From Naganishia liquefaciens (lineage: Eukaryota > Basidiomycota > Tremellomycetes > Filobasidiales > Filobasidiaceae): a DNA stretch of 64,000 nucleotides. Both the position numbers and the translations under genes were made by a program. The stretch is taken from assembly GCA_013423385.1 (NCBI GenBank), contig BLZA01000032.1:62001-126000 (forward strand). Reading direction: 5' to 3'. Below are positions 10,321-22,504 of this stretch, piece by piece; within the stretch, counting starts at the first letter, position 1; each line of letters opens with the position of its first letter. Under the pieces are notes generated by a model, which was not told the origin of the DNA, made no database searches, and saw only the letters and a list, made by a program, of their open reading frames with translations.

Positions 10321-11346
10321 CTAAATCGTCTCGAGATGCGTCTGCTCCATTTTCTTCTCCGTCGCGTGATCCCCATGGGCGACACCTTGGCCCGGAACGA
10401 CCGTTCCCCGATGCTTGGACACATAATGCCCGACCGTCGTATCCTCTGGCCCATACTTGCCGATATGTCGGGATGTGAGGGCCGCGAGGAAGAATGAGAG
10501 GAGGGTTGTGCCGAAGCAGATCCAGACGACGATGACTAGCGGCGCAAAGGGTCAGCACATGGGGAGTTTGGAGGAAAGGGAGTGGGGATAAGAGAGGGAC
10601 GTACGTGAGTCAAAGGCGAGCGAGTCTCGGTATTTGATGGATTTGCCTGAGGCGATGATCAATCTGAGGATGACTTGTTCCGGCAGTGTTGGCGAGCTGG
10701 CGCCGGCGCTACGAGGAACGATAATGACGGTCGCACTGATAGAGAGGGAAACGAGGGTATCAGACGAGTAGTGGGAGAAAGAGGCGAGCGCTTAATGAGC
10801 GTGACTAACATGATGGCGCTGACGAGGAGGAGCGTAGCCATGGCGACCATCAATGCCTCACGAATCCGAATTGTACGTCGTGTTTCCATCTTGTACCATT
10901 TCAGCGTGATCGCCGCTCCCAAGACGGCCTTTACCAAACGTCAGCTTGTGGTAAACCACGGTAAGCATTGGCAGGGAAGACGTACGGTGTAGATCGAGGC
11001 GATACCTGCCGAGGCAGTCATGAGCGCGGTGGCGGCGATGACGTTGCCGACATGAAGCTTGGCGCCCGGGATCGTTTTCGCCTGAGAAGGGAAAGGGGAC
11101 GAATTTCAGCATGACGGCAACACGACTCCGAGGTCATGCGAGACTCACAAGCGTCGCCTTGTCGTGGTTGAGGTTGACGAGCGCTGTATGCCCATTCGAG
11201 TATTAGCTAATCACGCCGTTGACCTCGCAGGAGGTCTGAGGCTTACACTGCGCAGCGAGACCCGTGGCGACGATGGAGAGAGCGCCGTTCAAATTGAACA
11301 CGATGAGACGCGGCCATTTCAGGTAGGCGTAAGGGTCGGCGGACAT
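10321..11346 (-). CDS. Small tetraspan-like membrane protein, tandem copy 3
   Basis: Third copy, starting MSADPYAYLKWPRLIVFNLN and ending in a TAG at 10321-10323 after EKKMEQTHLETI. The order is the same as in copies 1 and 2: a short N-terminus, a first hydrophobic segment, a small linker exon (ALVNLNHDKATL), the exon AKTIPGAKLHVGNV with the second hydrophobic segment, LKWYKMETRRTIRIREALM leading into the third, VIIVPRSAGASSPTLPE, and the last exon IVVWICFGTTLLSFFLAALT with the tail. Exons join with matching phases: for instance GAC-TCA-C joins TC-ATC to give DSLIVVW. No stop or frame disruption was seen. Function unknown; a tetraspan-like scaffold or transporter subunit is only a guess from topology. 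Confidence 0.75.
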
Positions 11347-11438
11347 GATGGATGGACGGACTGGGTTGTGAATGGGTCTACGATGGGCTGTACGGGGATG
11401 TGATAACGGCAGCGATTCGAAGCGAGGGGGCGTTGCGG

Positions 11439-11478
11439 TGCGAGGACCCATGGGTCACTGGACAGTCTTGTTTATATC
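11439..11478 (-). promoter_or_regulatory. Conserved 15-mer plus TATA-like box upstream of copy 3
   Basis: CCATGGGTCCTCGCA on the coding strand (11439-11453) lies 93 bp before the ATG at 11346, with TATAAA-like sequence at about 11471-11478. It matches the motif upstream of copies 1 and 2 at 12-13 of 15 positions. Confidence 0.45.
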
Positions 11479-12769
11479 TCTTCCCCTTTCCTTACCAAAG
11501 TAGCCAATCCCCGACCGCCTGGCCTGTCATTCGGCTACGCCGAGCATCCCGCTGTTACCGGTCGCTCTCTTCACGAGCGACTTTGCCCAAAACGAGGCGA
11601 TCCAATTAAGCCCAATGACGGACGCCCATCAGCTGATCTGCCGTGGCCCCGGGGGGCTGCGCTCGAAATAAACCTCGCGCATTTGCATCCGCGCGGGGCC
11701 TGTCACCGGGATGGCGCACTATTCCAGCGGGAGGGTGTATTGTTCTGGTGGGTGGCCTCCACTTGGTGCCTCGTGGACCAGCATCGTATCGTTGCAGCGG
11801 GTGCGATCGGCGGGCGGGTTCTTTCATCCCTTTTGACTCACAACAAGTCATCAAACCCGTCGAGCTGTCATCGTACGTTTGTCGATGCCATATTGACGAG
11901 CGATTGAGCGGTATCAGCCGCGGTATCAAGAGTCGCCAGATCGCAAGCGATCGACGAACACAATCAATGATCAAACCCGTACCCAACTCCTTCATCCTCT
12001 AACCCTCGAGCCTAAATCCCCTCGTCGAGTCTGTTTTTTCTTTCGCGCAAATCCGCCAAGCCAGAGTCGTGTAAGCGGGTCAGATTCGACAGGGGCAGCT
12101 GATCGCGGCGCGACACGATAAGAAGCAGGCGCGAGTCGGACAATAGGGTTTTTCGTGACTTTTTCTCTTCTCCTTATCTGTCAACCTACCTCGGTCCACG
12201 CCGAACCAGGCGTTCGGCGCCGAAGCGAGAAAGCCACCCGTTCTTGCCAGACGGCCATGAATCATAGACTAACTCATTGAGCATGTCGTCCATTATTGCC
12301 TTTATTGACTATCTTGTAAATAGCCCTACATTCGGTGTATGTTTTGGACACCGCCACAGCAATCTCCATCCAAGACTCGTGTAAAGAGTATCTATATGCC
12401 AGGGGCATTTCATAACTACATGACCTGAATACAAGCGAATGCCACCTCTCCGGGTGCGGAAGGGGAAACGATTTTTTTCTATGATGAATGCCGAATACAA
12501 CTGCGGTTGAAGCGCATGAAAAGGGGGGCGAAAAGACAAAGAAACCGGATGCGAGGTGGGCGCCAGCGAAGACGTGATGGACTATAGATCTTCAAAAAGG
12601 GGCGTTTAGCTCCCCGGACTGCTGGTCCGTCGCGACGGCATGCTTCATCGCCATGAATCTTGGTGTTGAGCGTCGTGAACAAGAAATGCGTGACTGTTGT
12701 TGAAAATGTCCGTTTGTTGAGTTTAATTGTGTGTGGTCGAGGATAATACGGGTCATGGACCGGGATCAT
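11479..12769. other. Intergenic between tetraspan copy 3 and GCV2
   Basis: Open frames of up to about 130 codons occur on both strands but overlap, lack domains and have no supporting splice pattern. I see no repeat or RNA gene here. Confidence 0.4.
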
Positions 12770-15700
12770 CTACGTGTTGGAGGTGACACCGCCGGAAATA
12801 TTGAGTTCTGCGTCGTCAGATTTTGCATAGTCTTCTACCGAGTCGCACGAGCAGATCAAGTGCGTGTCTCCGTATGCTATGGGACAGCAACAAACGGGGT
12901 CAGCGGGAAAATAGACGCAAAGACACGAGACAATCGCTTACCATCGTCAATTCGGGTCACCGTCGGCCAAAACTTCTTCTTCCTCAAGTTGGCCACAGGG
13001 TACACCGCCTCGTCCTTGCTATACGGCCTGTTCCATTCGGAATCGGACTGCGTCAGAAGCTCCACGGGATGCGGAGCGTTCTTGATTAGGTTGTTGTCAC
13101 GCGGCTGACGACCGGCAATGATCTCTTCGACTTCCTTGCGGATCTGGATCATGGCATCACAGAATCTACAGAAAAAAAGGCGTGAGCAGATTCAAAAAGG
13201 CCAGGCGGGGCACGTCGGGCTTACCGGTCGATTTCGGCCTTGCTTTCGCTTTCCGTCGGTTCAATCAGCATACCGGTAGAAATGGGCCACGACACGGTCG
13301 GGGCTGTTGGAATATCGTCAGCAGAGATCCCGTTGAGCGTCACAGGGCACACAACTCACGATGGAAGGAATAATCCTGCAGCCGCTTGGCAAAGTCCATA
13401 ACCTTGAGTCCGGCCGACTTGTCAAACTCGGCGAAGTCAATCAAGCACTCGTGCGCAACCCGGCCGTTCTTGTTGGTGAACTTGAGCGTGTAGTGCTCGC
13501 TAAGTCGCTTGGCAATGTAGTTGGCATTGAGGAGCGAGATTTTGGCGGTCTCGGTCAAGCCCTTGCCGCCGAGCATCTTGATGTATGCCCATGAAATGGT
13601 CGTGATACTGGCGGATCCCCAAGGAGCGGCGGCGACGGCCTCGATGGCCTTATCGCCGCCGGTCTTGATGATCGGGTGACCGGGCAAGAAGGGCTGCAAG
13701 TGCGAGCGGACACAGATTGGTCCGATACCAGGTCCGCCTCCACCGTGCGGGATACCAAACGTCTTGTGCAGGTTGAGATGACACACGTCGGCGCCGACGG
13801 TGCCCGGGTTGGTCAGACCGATCTGAGCGTTCAAATTGGCCCCGTCGAGGTAGACCTGACCGCCGTGGCTGTGAATGATTTCGCATGCTTCACGGATGCC
13901 CTCCTCAAAGACGCCGAACGTCGACGGGTACGTGACCATGAACGCCGCGAGGTTGTCCTTGTGTTTTTCAGCCTTGGCGGAAAGGTCGGCCAAGTCGAGC
14001 GAACCGTCAGGAAGGGTTTTGACTGGAACGACCTTCATGCCGGCCATGAATGCGGACTGCGAGAACATCAGCGCTTGCTACTTTCCACCCCAAAGCTCTA
14101 CTTACTGCCGGGTTTGTTCCGTGTGCACTCAACGGAATCAAGCAGACATCCCGCTTACCCTGTCCGATCGACTCGAGGTAGGCCTTGATCACGCTCAAAC
14201 CGGCATACTCGCCCGATGCGCCCGAGTTGGGCTGCAACGAGGTCGCGTCGAACCCGGTGATCAACGACAAATCCTGCTCGAGCTCGGAAATGATCTGGGC
14301 GTATCCCTTGTTTTGCTCGACGGGCGCAAAGGGGTGAACGCCACCGAATTCCTTCCAGCTGAGTGGTGTCATTGACGATGTCGAGTTGAGCTTCATCGTG
14401 CATGATCCGAGCGGGATCATGCCGTGGACGAGGGAAAAGTCCTTTTCTTGCAGCTGGTAGAGGTATCGGAGCATTTCGTGTTCCGAGTGGTACGAGTTGA
14501 AGACGCCTTGCTGGAGGAACGTGCTGGATCGAGCGAGGGACTCGGGAGCCGTTTCGATGCCCTTGGTGAGGCGATCCGCGGTAATACCGAGCGAGCCTTC
14601 AGCAAACTCGGACAGCTTGGCAGGGGTGTAGGCTTCCTTGCCGGACGCCTCGGCAAACGAGTTGACTATATCCGTCAAATCGAGGATCCCGACACTCTCA
14701 TCGAGCGTGACACCGACCGTCTTGGCATCGATCGGGCGGAAGTTGATGCCGCGCGCGACACTGACTTTGTGCACCTCGGCCGCACCGCCGGGAATCGCAC
14801 TGACATCGATCGTCAACGTGTCAAAGTACCACCCGTTCGGGTTGGTGATGGTGTATCCCATTTGCTCAATGATCGCTTTCAGGATCGTCGTGAAAGCGTT
14901 GACCCTGCCGGCGATCGCCCGCAGGCCAGCTGGACCGTGGTAGACGGCGTACATGGCGGCCATGTTGGCGAGGAGGGCTTGAGCGGTACAGACGTTCGAG
15001 GTCGCCTTTTCTCGACGAATGTGCTGTTCTCGAGCTTTCGGGGTGTCAGCTCAAGTACAACCCTAGGCAAGTCAAGAACTCACTCTGCAACGCCAATCGG
15101 TACGCCTTTTCCCCCCGAGTACCCCGACTCACACCGACGAGCCGTCCCGGCATCTTTCGCTTCAACGCATCACTGCACGCAAAGAAGGCAGCGTGCGGTC
15201 CACCATACCCAGCGGGCACACCAAACCTGGCGCTGTTTCCGAGCGCGATATCGGCGCCCCATTCACCGGGCGGTTTCAGCATCGTGAGCGCGAGCAAGTC
15301 GGTCGCGACAACGACCTTGAGGCCGGCCTTTTGAGCTTGAGCCGTCAGGGCTTCATACGACTGGATCCCACCGTTGACGTCTGGGTACTGCAGCATCAAA
15401 CCGATGCATGAATCCGTCTTTGCATCGAGCGCCGCAATCGTCTCGGACAATTGCGCATCTTGGACTACCCGGATCGTGATTCCGAATCCCTTGGCACGCG
15501 TTCGCAGCACGGCGAGCGTCGCGATACTGACGCCCGAGGAAACGAGGTACGTCTTTTTGACGCTCGGAGATGCCGATCGCGGCGATGTCGCAAGACACAT
15601 GGCCATGGCTTCGGCTGCGGCGGTAGCTTCGTCGAGGAGCGAGGCGTTGGCCATGGGCAGACCGGTGAGGGAGGTGATGACGGTCTGATAATTGATGAGG

Positions 15701-16510
15701 GATTCCAGACGGCCTGTTGAGAGGGGCGGGCGTGTAAGCGGCAGAGCGCAAGAAAAGGAGAAAGATCAACGTACCTTGCGATTGCTCGGGACTGTATGGC
15801 GTGTAGGCCGTGTACCATGCCGGGTTCTCGAGAAGCTAGAGGCCAGAGTCAGCTCTATGCACGAGACGGCGATGAATGATTCTGGACAGTTGCTCTCTCG
15901 AGCGTGGGGCAACAAGCTTTCTCTAGCGATTGGCAGGCGCCTGATTACCCCTATCGGGTACGCCTTGGCGCGCGCCGCTTCCGCTTACCAGCCAAACCGC
16001 TCCCAACGCTCCAAGCCGGTCACGTCTACTCACATTCCTCTGAATCACCGGCGGAACAATCGAATTATGGTATCCCATCCCGATATAGCTCTTCATTGGC
16101 CTGTTCATCTCGGCCAACCGCTCCGCACGACGCAACAACTCCAACTCGCTAAATGGCTTGACATCCTTGTCTGATACCTCGGGGATTCGGATATCCGAGG
16201 GCACGGTTTCCGAGATGAAGGATTCCATCGAGTCGTAGCCGAGCGACTTGAGCATGGCATCGACTTCGGCTTCACGCGGACCGACATGTCGCGGGGTAAA
16301 CGTGTCGAGCGGACGGAAAATAGACGATTGTGGGAGATCATGCGTTGGCGGGTGAAGCGCATGCGAGGCAGACGAAGAAGACGAAATGGCAAGCGTCGAG
16401 TGATCCCGTGTGGTCGAGGTGCTCATGTATCGGGCCGACAGTGTCGTCGTGGGCGCCGCCCTGTGCGCGCGCGGGACGCGCAGAAGCGAACGGGCAAACG
16501 GACGAATCAT
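12770..16510 (-). CDS. GCV2: Glycine dehydrogenase (decarboxylating), glycine cleavage P protein
   Basis: The PLP enzyme that decarboxylates glycine and passes the aminomethyl group to the lipoyl H protein in the mitochondrial glycine cleavage system. The start at 16510 gives [20 protein letters not shown], an Arg-rich mitochondrial presequence. The N-terminal half has [20 protein letters not shown] and SYIGMGYHN, then [19 protein letters not shown] and [15 protein letters not shown]. The C-terminal half has [25 protein letters not shown], and the PLP-lysine segment [17 protein letters not shown]. Late exons supply [25 protein letters not shown], and a short last exon beginning [18 protein letters not shown] that ends in TAG at 12770-12772. 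About seven short introns are inferred. Length (around 1,000 residues) and domain order are normal for the family. Confidence 0.93.
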
Positions 16511-17370
16511 GGTAACAACAAGCGGGGTGCGTTATGCGCAGATCGTACACCCGACGGACCAAGCACGCAGTCATTCTCCCCTTGGCTGTCTATATACCCC
16601 AGCCAAGAAGCTTTCCCCGTCACCTGCGACTCGGAAATAATGGAAATCATGCTTTCGCTGACCCAAATTCTTGGAAATTGACGTCCCGCGACAAGCTGAT
16701 AACGCTTCGGCGGGTTTGATTCCGCCCCGCGCTAAGGAGGGCCGATGGGCCCGAGCGCGTGGGAGATCAAAGGGGGGACAGTGGGCAATCGGGCACGGCG
16801 TCTTATCGGTCCCGCGCGGGGGGGAAAGGGCAGCCCCTGTTTTTCCAATCCACGCACAGGCGAGAGCCGTATACAACCATAAATCATATACGCGCGTTTC
16901 AGCGTTTCAGATCACAGACGCTAACGGGGTCGGTCGTTTCAGCGTGCGGTGCGAGGATGCGAGAGGATCCGCGGGCGTGCGTGGCCGAGAGGGAGAGCGG
17001 TGTCGCTGGGTGGGACTCGCGGGGACTGGGAAACAAAGGACGGACCGTGCTTTGACGACATCACCCTACATACATATATGCTCAGACAGCCACAGGATAT
17101 TGGCCAAAAATGGCGAAGCGTCCGAAAGGACCCTGAACAGTTGGGGACGGCGCGAGGTCTTTTGTGCGCCAGCTGCAAAGGACGGAAGAGATATATCATC
17201 AATCAGAGCATCCATGTCGGCCCCTGCCGGACAACTGCAGAGAATGCAAACGCGATCTTTCTGAGGCTGGTCTTCTACTCCAGCAGGAAGCATGAAGTGC
17301 AAAGGCGGTTAAGGGATAGGGACAGAATGTGAAAGGATCACACCAAAGATCCACGGTTGTCTGGGACCGC
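16511..17370. other. GCV2 upstream region
   Basis: A plus-strand open frame spans 16671-17264, but its composition (Arg/Gly/Ala/Ser-rich with no domain) and the high GC content suggest it is not coding. The GCV2 promoter should lie next to 16510; no clear TATA element was identified. Confidence 0.4.
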
Positions 17371-17632
17371 CTACAAGGTGTTAGTTTCGGGTGTCGGCCG
17401 GGCACCAAGGTAGCTTTCCACGGTGGCGATCTGCCCGACGATCTCCTTTTGCGATTGACGCGACCGAGACTCCTTTGTAGATGTGGTGTGCTTGACTTTT
17501 TCACTTTCGAACTGGGCAAAATGCCCTAGGACTGCTATTCGGGCGAGAGGCACATAACTATTTAAATCGGTGCCTTTTGAACCAAATCAACCCCCCGTGT
17601 GGTCGGAAGCCATCTTCACGCAGCGACTCCAT
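17371..17632 (-). CDS. Possible two-exon mini-gene, about 75 residues, unknown
   Basis: A minus-strand open frame ending at 17371 reads LGHFAQFESEKVKHTTSTKE and continues as charged, coiled-coil-like sequence to ARPTPETNTL. An upstream ATG at 17632 (MESLREDGFRPHGG) joins it in frame if an unusually short 34-nt intron (17558-17591) is removed. The start codon is 84 bp from that of the plus-strand gene at 17717. The short intron and lack of homology make this tentative: it may be a real small protein, an exon of something larger, or chance. Confidence 0.28.
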
Positions 17633-17716
17633 AGTCTAGCCATCCCTCGTTCGCATTCGTAGTTGGCCTTGCCTACTCTTCATTCATCCCTTCGATAGCC
17701 CAGGAGCATCTGCAGT

Positions 17717-18612
17717 ATGGTCAGCGGCTCCTCCATCGCTGGAAAGAAACGTGAGTGTGATCAAGAGGATGAATCCGAGGGGCCTGTTGGAAACCCGCAG
17801 AAACTACATCGGCAACGGCGCATGCTGATGGCGAGGAAGAGCTTTCTCCCCAGGCTGCGCAACCAGAGCGGCCGATACGCCTACCATATTTTCAGCACAA
17901 GACCTACGTCCAGATGGTCGAAGCCGGCCGTCACAAGGGTAGGGAATTCGTTTTCGGGAAGCCCCTTGCGATAGAAAAACAGCTTTTGCAGGAGGCATTA
18001 AATCGAGCAGTACAGGCAGTAGAGACGGGATCGGACTGCTTGTCGCGCATCGATTTCGAGCAAGGCGAGGAAACATTTCCCGAAGAAGATTCTCTCGTCT
18101 GGAAGAGCACGAGACAACTGGGAAAACAGGAGACGCTGCTGCATGACACTTATGAAGCTCTGCAATCGGTTTTATGGAATGCCCAAGGCATCGTCTACGA
18201 TGTGGGGCGGATCCAGGACCTACACGCCAAAATGCTAGATCATTGGGAGGTCGATCGAGAGGCACAAATGACTGACACACAGAGAGAGGCAAAGGATAGT
18301 GTGCTAGATGGCACGAGCGAGCTCATGGACATCTTCACGCAAATGGATGACACATACACAGCCGGAGAATCAGAGACAAAGACCGACGAACATTTTGAAA
18401 CCAAGATTCCATCTCAGGCGCATGCCGCAATATCTGCAGGTGAATGGTATCTAAAATTTCGTTCGGCTCAGAAGCTTCCGCCCACGCAATTCATGTGTAT
18501 CGCAAAGATGGATCGCTGGACACCGAAAGGGACGCGAGATGTGGTACTTTTTGAGCCGCAAAGCGGAGCAATCAGAGCATCCAGGGAGGTTGACCAAGAC
18601 ACGTCGGAATGA
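17717..18612 (+). CDS. Two-exon orphan protein, about 281 residues
   Basis: Not recognised. ATG at 17717 reads MVSGSSIAGKK and joins, across a 50-nt intron (17751-17800, GTGAGT to GCAG), a long open exon that continues unbroken to the TGA at 18610-18612. The spliced protein is hydrophilic with no signal peptide or membrane segment. Its middle is helical and acidic (LHDTYEALQSVLWNAQGIVY; HAKMLDHWEVDREAQM), suggesting a helical bundle or coiled coil, and it ends in a mixed segment (FMCIAKMDRWTPKG; VVLFEPQSGAIRASREVDQD). The single intron, good donor and acceptor and long exon support a real gene. The product is probably soluble, and no function is suggested by its neighbours. Confidence 0.55.
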
Positions 18613-19482
18613 TATTCTGAAGTTCAAACACGGGAAGACCCCATTGCCAACTCCAGTCTCTTCAGGTTCTACAGGCCAAGGTCTCAGAGCGAGGAAGCCG
18701 GCAAACCCTCAATCAGTACCGTTGGTGCCTCAAGTCTCGTGGATCTTACATTCAGGTCTCGGTCGAAGACTAAGAATTAAGCCAGCACTGCTTCGATTAA
18801 CTTGTCAACCGACTTGTCAACCCTCAGGATGTAGCTGGGCGCTCATAAATTTGGCGCTCCTAAGCAGGCTGAAATGTATATCGTGTTCTGGTTGAACTGG
18901 GAATGCGCTTAAATCTTCCTGGCTCGTTCGGGCTGCTGTCTTTGCCGGCCATGTACAAGTGCGATTATAGAAGTTTTCATTGCGCATGTACTGTTTTCAA
19001 CATAGCATCATATTCGATTCCTAAAGCTTGAGGTCAGGTTTGAACTAATTGAGAAATGACTGTGACCGGAGGGTACAAGAGTGAAACATTGGCTACAGGA
19101 TCTTGCTGAGGTCAATTCAACCCTCTCTGTGCAAAGAAACAATGTATAGTAGGCCCCATAGCTGTCACGCCAATGTCAACACTTAAAGTGACACGTGTAC
19201 AAGGTGGAGAGCATTCAGATAAGCTCGCTACACACCTTGTAGCAGAAAAGCCGCGCTTTTGCTCGGCCACTCATCAGCGGTGTCTTACTCAATCCGGTAA
19301 TGGCCATGTTGAGTCTGCCGATAGCAATACTTGTCATGGGACTCGTGACTCGAACCAGAGAAGCGAAGTATGCCTGAATGATGTTTCGTATCGTACTTAT
19401 GCTTTAGTATCGAACTCATGGGAATAGACCGACAAGCGGTTGGTGCGTTACTGTTCGTAGACTCGGTCACAACAGCGGATGA
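18613..19482. other. Intergenic, 870 bp
   Basis: Lies between the 3' ends of the orphan gene and RIO1. No structured repeat, RNA gene or convincing open frame was seen. Confidence 0.45.
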
Positions 19483-21977
19483 TCACTTCCCGCCCTTGCT
19501 TGTCTTGATCTTCCGCTGTTTCTCCGCCTTGGGCATCTTGGTCTCCCTCTTTTTCCTGTTCTCCTCTTTGAGTGCCTTTTTGCGCTCCTGATGCCCGTTT
19601 GTCAGCAACGTTCGGTTCATGCATGCGCAAACACATACCCTCTTCGCATCGCGATCTTCATGGCGGAAGCCTCGCGGTTTTCGTTCAGCATCCTCGTCTT
19701 CCGACTCTTCAGTTTCGTCTTCTGGATTCTGATTCTCTTCATCCTCGAACCGGACAGACTTGACAGATGGCCGTCTTGACTTGTCATTTCCGGCCTCGAC
19801 AGGCGCGGTTTCTGCGCTCTCGGCGGCCTTGGTGCTGCTAGCCTGTGTATTCAATCCTGTCACACCGGCATAAATGAGATCCTCTCCCTTTCCTTTGTTG
19901 ATCGCTTCAATGTCCCGCTCTGGATCGTACACCTCGCCTAGGTTCCGAGGAATGTACGACGACATGAAAACAGCGTCATTCTGAGCGGATGATGCGGTAT
20001 TTGTGGTTGCTGTCCCGTCGGCCGCAGTCGATTTCGGATCATCTTGCAGGCCAACGTCAGCGTCAAGCCAATTCCTGACAATTTCCTTGAGGTCGTCTTC
20101 GGTCTGTTCCAATGGATCAGGTCCCGGATCTGATGAGCCGCGCGATGTAACCCGCTCATTGACGATAAAGTCGAATGTCCCCCTGATGCCCAACGTCCGT
20201 ACTTCGCCGCCTGACCGCTTCTTGAAGAATTCGTCGAGATTCTTGATATCGCTTCGCAGGAAGTCGAACGATGATGGGTGATCGTGCTCGACGGATTGAG
20301 AAACATCAATGATGTATGCGTGTGAGCGATGGTACCTAGAAGGAACGTGAGCGATGTTGTGCAGCCGCGAGTAGTGTACTTACAGGATGTTGTACTCGCT
20401 GAAATCAGCATGTACCAGCTGGCAACGATGGTACATCATTCGCAGCGCAATCACGAGCTCCGCATACAATTCCGGCAACTGGGAAGGCGGGATATCTGCA
20501 TCCTTTAATCTCGGCGATGTCCTAGAGCGACGTCAGCGAAAACACAGACTTCTCATGGCCAGACGATGACTCACTTTGCAATGTCATCCCCCTCGCCTCC
20601 CAAGAACTCCATGACCAACACATTCTCCCGACACTCTACGACCTTGGGACACCGAATCCCACCATCATACAACCGCCGCAGATTCCTCAATTCCTTCTCC
20701 GCCCAGACTCGCACCATCTTTCGCGGATTCGTGACTTTGGTATAGGCATTACGGAACCGGTGGGATCCGGCGATGTATTGGCTTCGTGCTTTGAATGACA
20801 GAATTGAAGTCTTATAAATTTTGAGGGCAAGGTTTGTGGGGTATGGTACCGGGTATACCATGCTTGCGCTGGCAGATACGGGAGGCGTTTCGGGACCCGG
20901 TGCGAAATAGACGTTGGCCTGATCGGCCGTGAGTACATGCTCGATGACAGATAGACCAAACTTACTTCTTTACCTGTACTGACACATCCTTCGACAGCAG
21001 AAACCAATCCTTTCCGCACAAGGCTCACGAGCACCGCTCTCGTCCGACTATCCAATACCTGCTCCACCGTTGCGCGATCAGCCTTGTCTTTCTGATTGGC
21101 GTTATTCGAGGAATGCTTCGGTGCGGACGAGACGCCGACACGCGCTTGTAGCAGAGGATTCGCACTGGTGGACGCCGCACTGGTGGCGATGTGCGGATAC
21201 GACGAGACCTTGGCGCGCGGTGCCAGGGAGATCTGTTTCCGCAGATCTGTATCCTCGTGCGGTGCGTCTGTCTCTCGACCCTTTCCCTTGCCATGCGGAG
21301 CAACGACGGCGGATGCCTTGCTGGCTGCAAAAGATGCCGGCGCAGCTTTTGTCGTTGGTGGACGAGTGGTATTCGTGCGGACGTTCCGTGCTGGTAGTGG
21401 CATGTCTGCTTCGGGATCTGCTTCGCCTTTGACGCCGGCGATTTGTCCGTTGTGTTGTGTTGGTAACGAGCGGACGATCTGAAGGTGACGACGCATTCGA
21501 TTATACTGTTTGGTAAAGTCTGATGGGTTGTGAGCCGAGGACGTTGAATTGGAGCAACTGGTGATACTCACCTCCTTCCGCAACTTCCCAATCTTCATCA
21601 TCGATATTACCTTCATCCAACGGATTCCCATCTTCGTCATAGAGGTAGTCATACTCGTCCGAATAGTCGCTCCAGCTCTCGTGTATCCCTTCCTCATCGT
21701 CCTCTAATCTTCCCTGTCCCGTCGGTACATACAGCCCATCCTCTCCCACCTCCGTTTCAGCATCACCGTCTCGCGTTCCCCTTCCTGAGAGACCCATCTG
21801 CTCGAGCCTTTCACGTACTTGCACAGCTGCTACATTTTCTTCAGCTTCCACGGAGGGGTCGTTGATGACTTCGTCGTCGAGATATGTCGCTGTGGCATCT
21901 CGTCCTGGACGTCCCTGTTGAGTCGGGATCGCATCCTCTTCGGCGTCCTCAAATTGCGCGGAGCTTGGATGGGACAT
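19483..21977 (-). CDS. RIO1: Atypical protein kinase/ATPase RIO1
   Basis: RIO1 acts in the last cytoplasmic steps of 40S subunit maturation. The start at 21977 gives a long acidic N-terminus ([20 protein letters not shown]; later [20 protein letters not shown]). A low-complexity linker precedes the kinase domain: [14 protein letters not shown] is the Rio1 flexible ATP loop, [20 protein letters not shown] carries the ATP lysine, and [20 protein letters not shown] follows. The catalytic loop [12 protein letters not shown] and metal-binding [13 protein letters not shown] are complete, and [15 protein letters not shown] is the hinge region. The C-terminus is acidic, then strongly basic ([18 protein letters not shown]), as in yeast Rio1. 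Five introns are inferred. The catalytic loop has Phe where Leu is usual (HADLSEYN), a mild change. Confidence 0.92.
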
Positions 21978-22504
21978 GACGAGGGTCGATCGTGTTGAGT
22001 GACCTCGGACTAGCAGTGCTGCTATCACAAGATGACGTGGTGGTATTTCAAACCCGCCCCGCCACCGTACCGTACCAACCTGCATGAAATCCCACAGGAG
22101 TGACTCATGAAGCACGCTGCTGATGAGCGATCGAAAACCGCGCGGATCCAAATGATTTCCACCTTCGCCTCTTCTGATCATTGCGCTGCGCACTCACTTG
22201 CTCAGCTCTCTCCCACAGACATTGCTGGGCATTATTCGCTTCCCATTACAAGTTCGACATCCCGGAACAGCCATGCAGACACTCACTCGACTGCCCAACA
22301 GGAATAATATGGCAACAAACGGCACAAGCGGTCAACCATAAACGAGTGTGTTCATTCGCTACATCGTGGTACAGATAAGGCTACAGGCTCCAATGGAAAT
22401 ACGTATATATAGTGGTATCATGACACCTGATTATGATCTCTATCGACCCTGGGTTTCAAAATATAAAAGCTCTTCAACCTGTCATCCTCGTCGAAAGCTC
22501 GTAT
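21978..22504. other. Intergenic between RIO1 start and WSC gene stop
   Basis: 527 bp holding the RIO1 promoter and the 3' end of the WSC gene. Nothing else is recognisable. Confidence 0.45.

Noticed and set aside
16671-17264. 197-codon plus-strand open frame upstream of GCV2
   Set aside because: Low-complexity Arg/Gly/Ala composition in GC-rich sequence, with an equally open overlapping frame; no splice or domain support.
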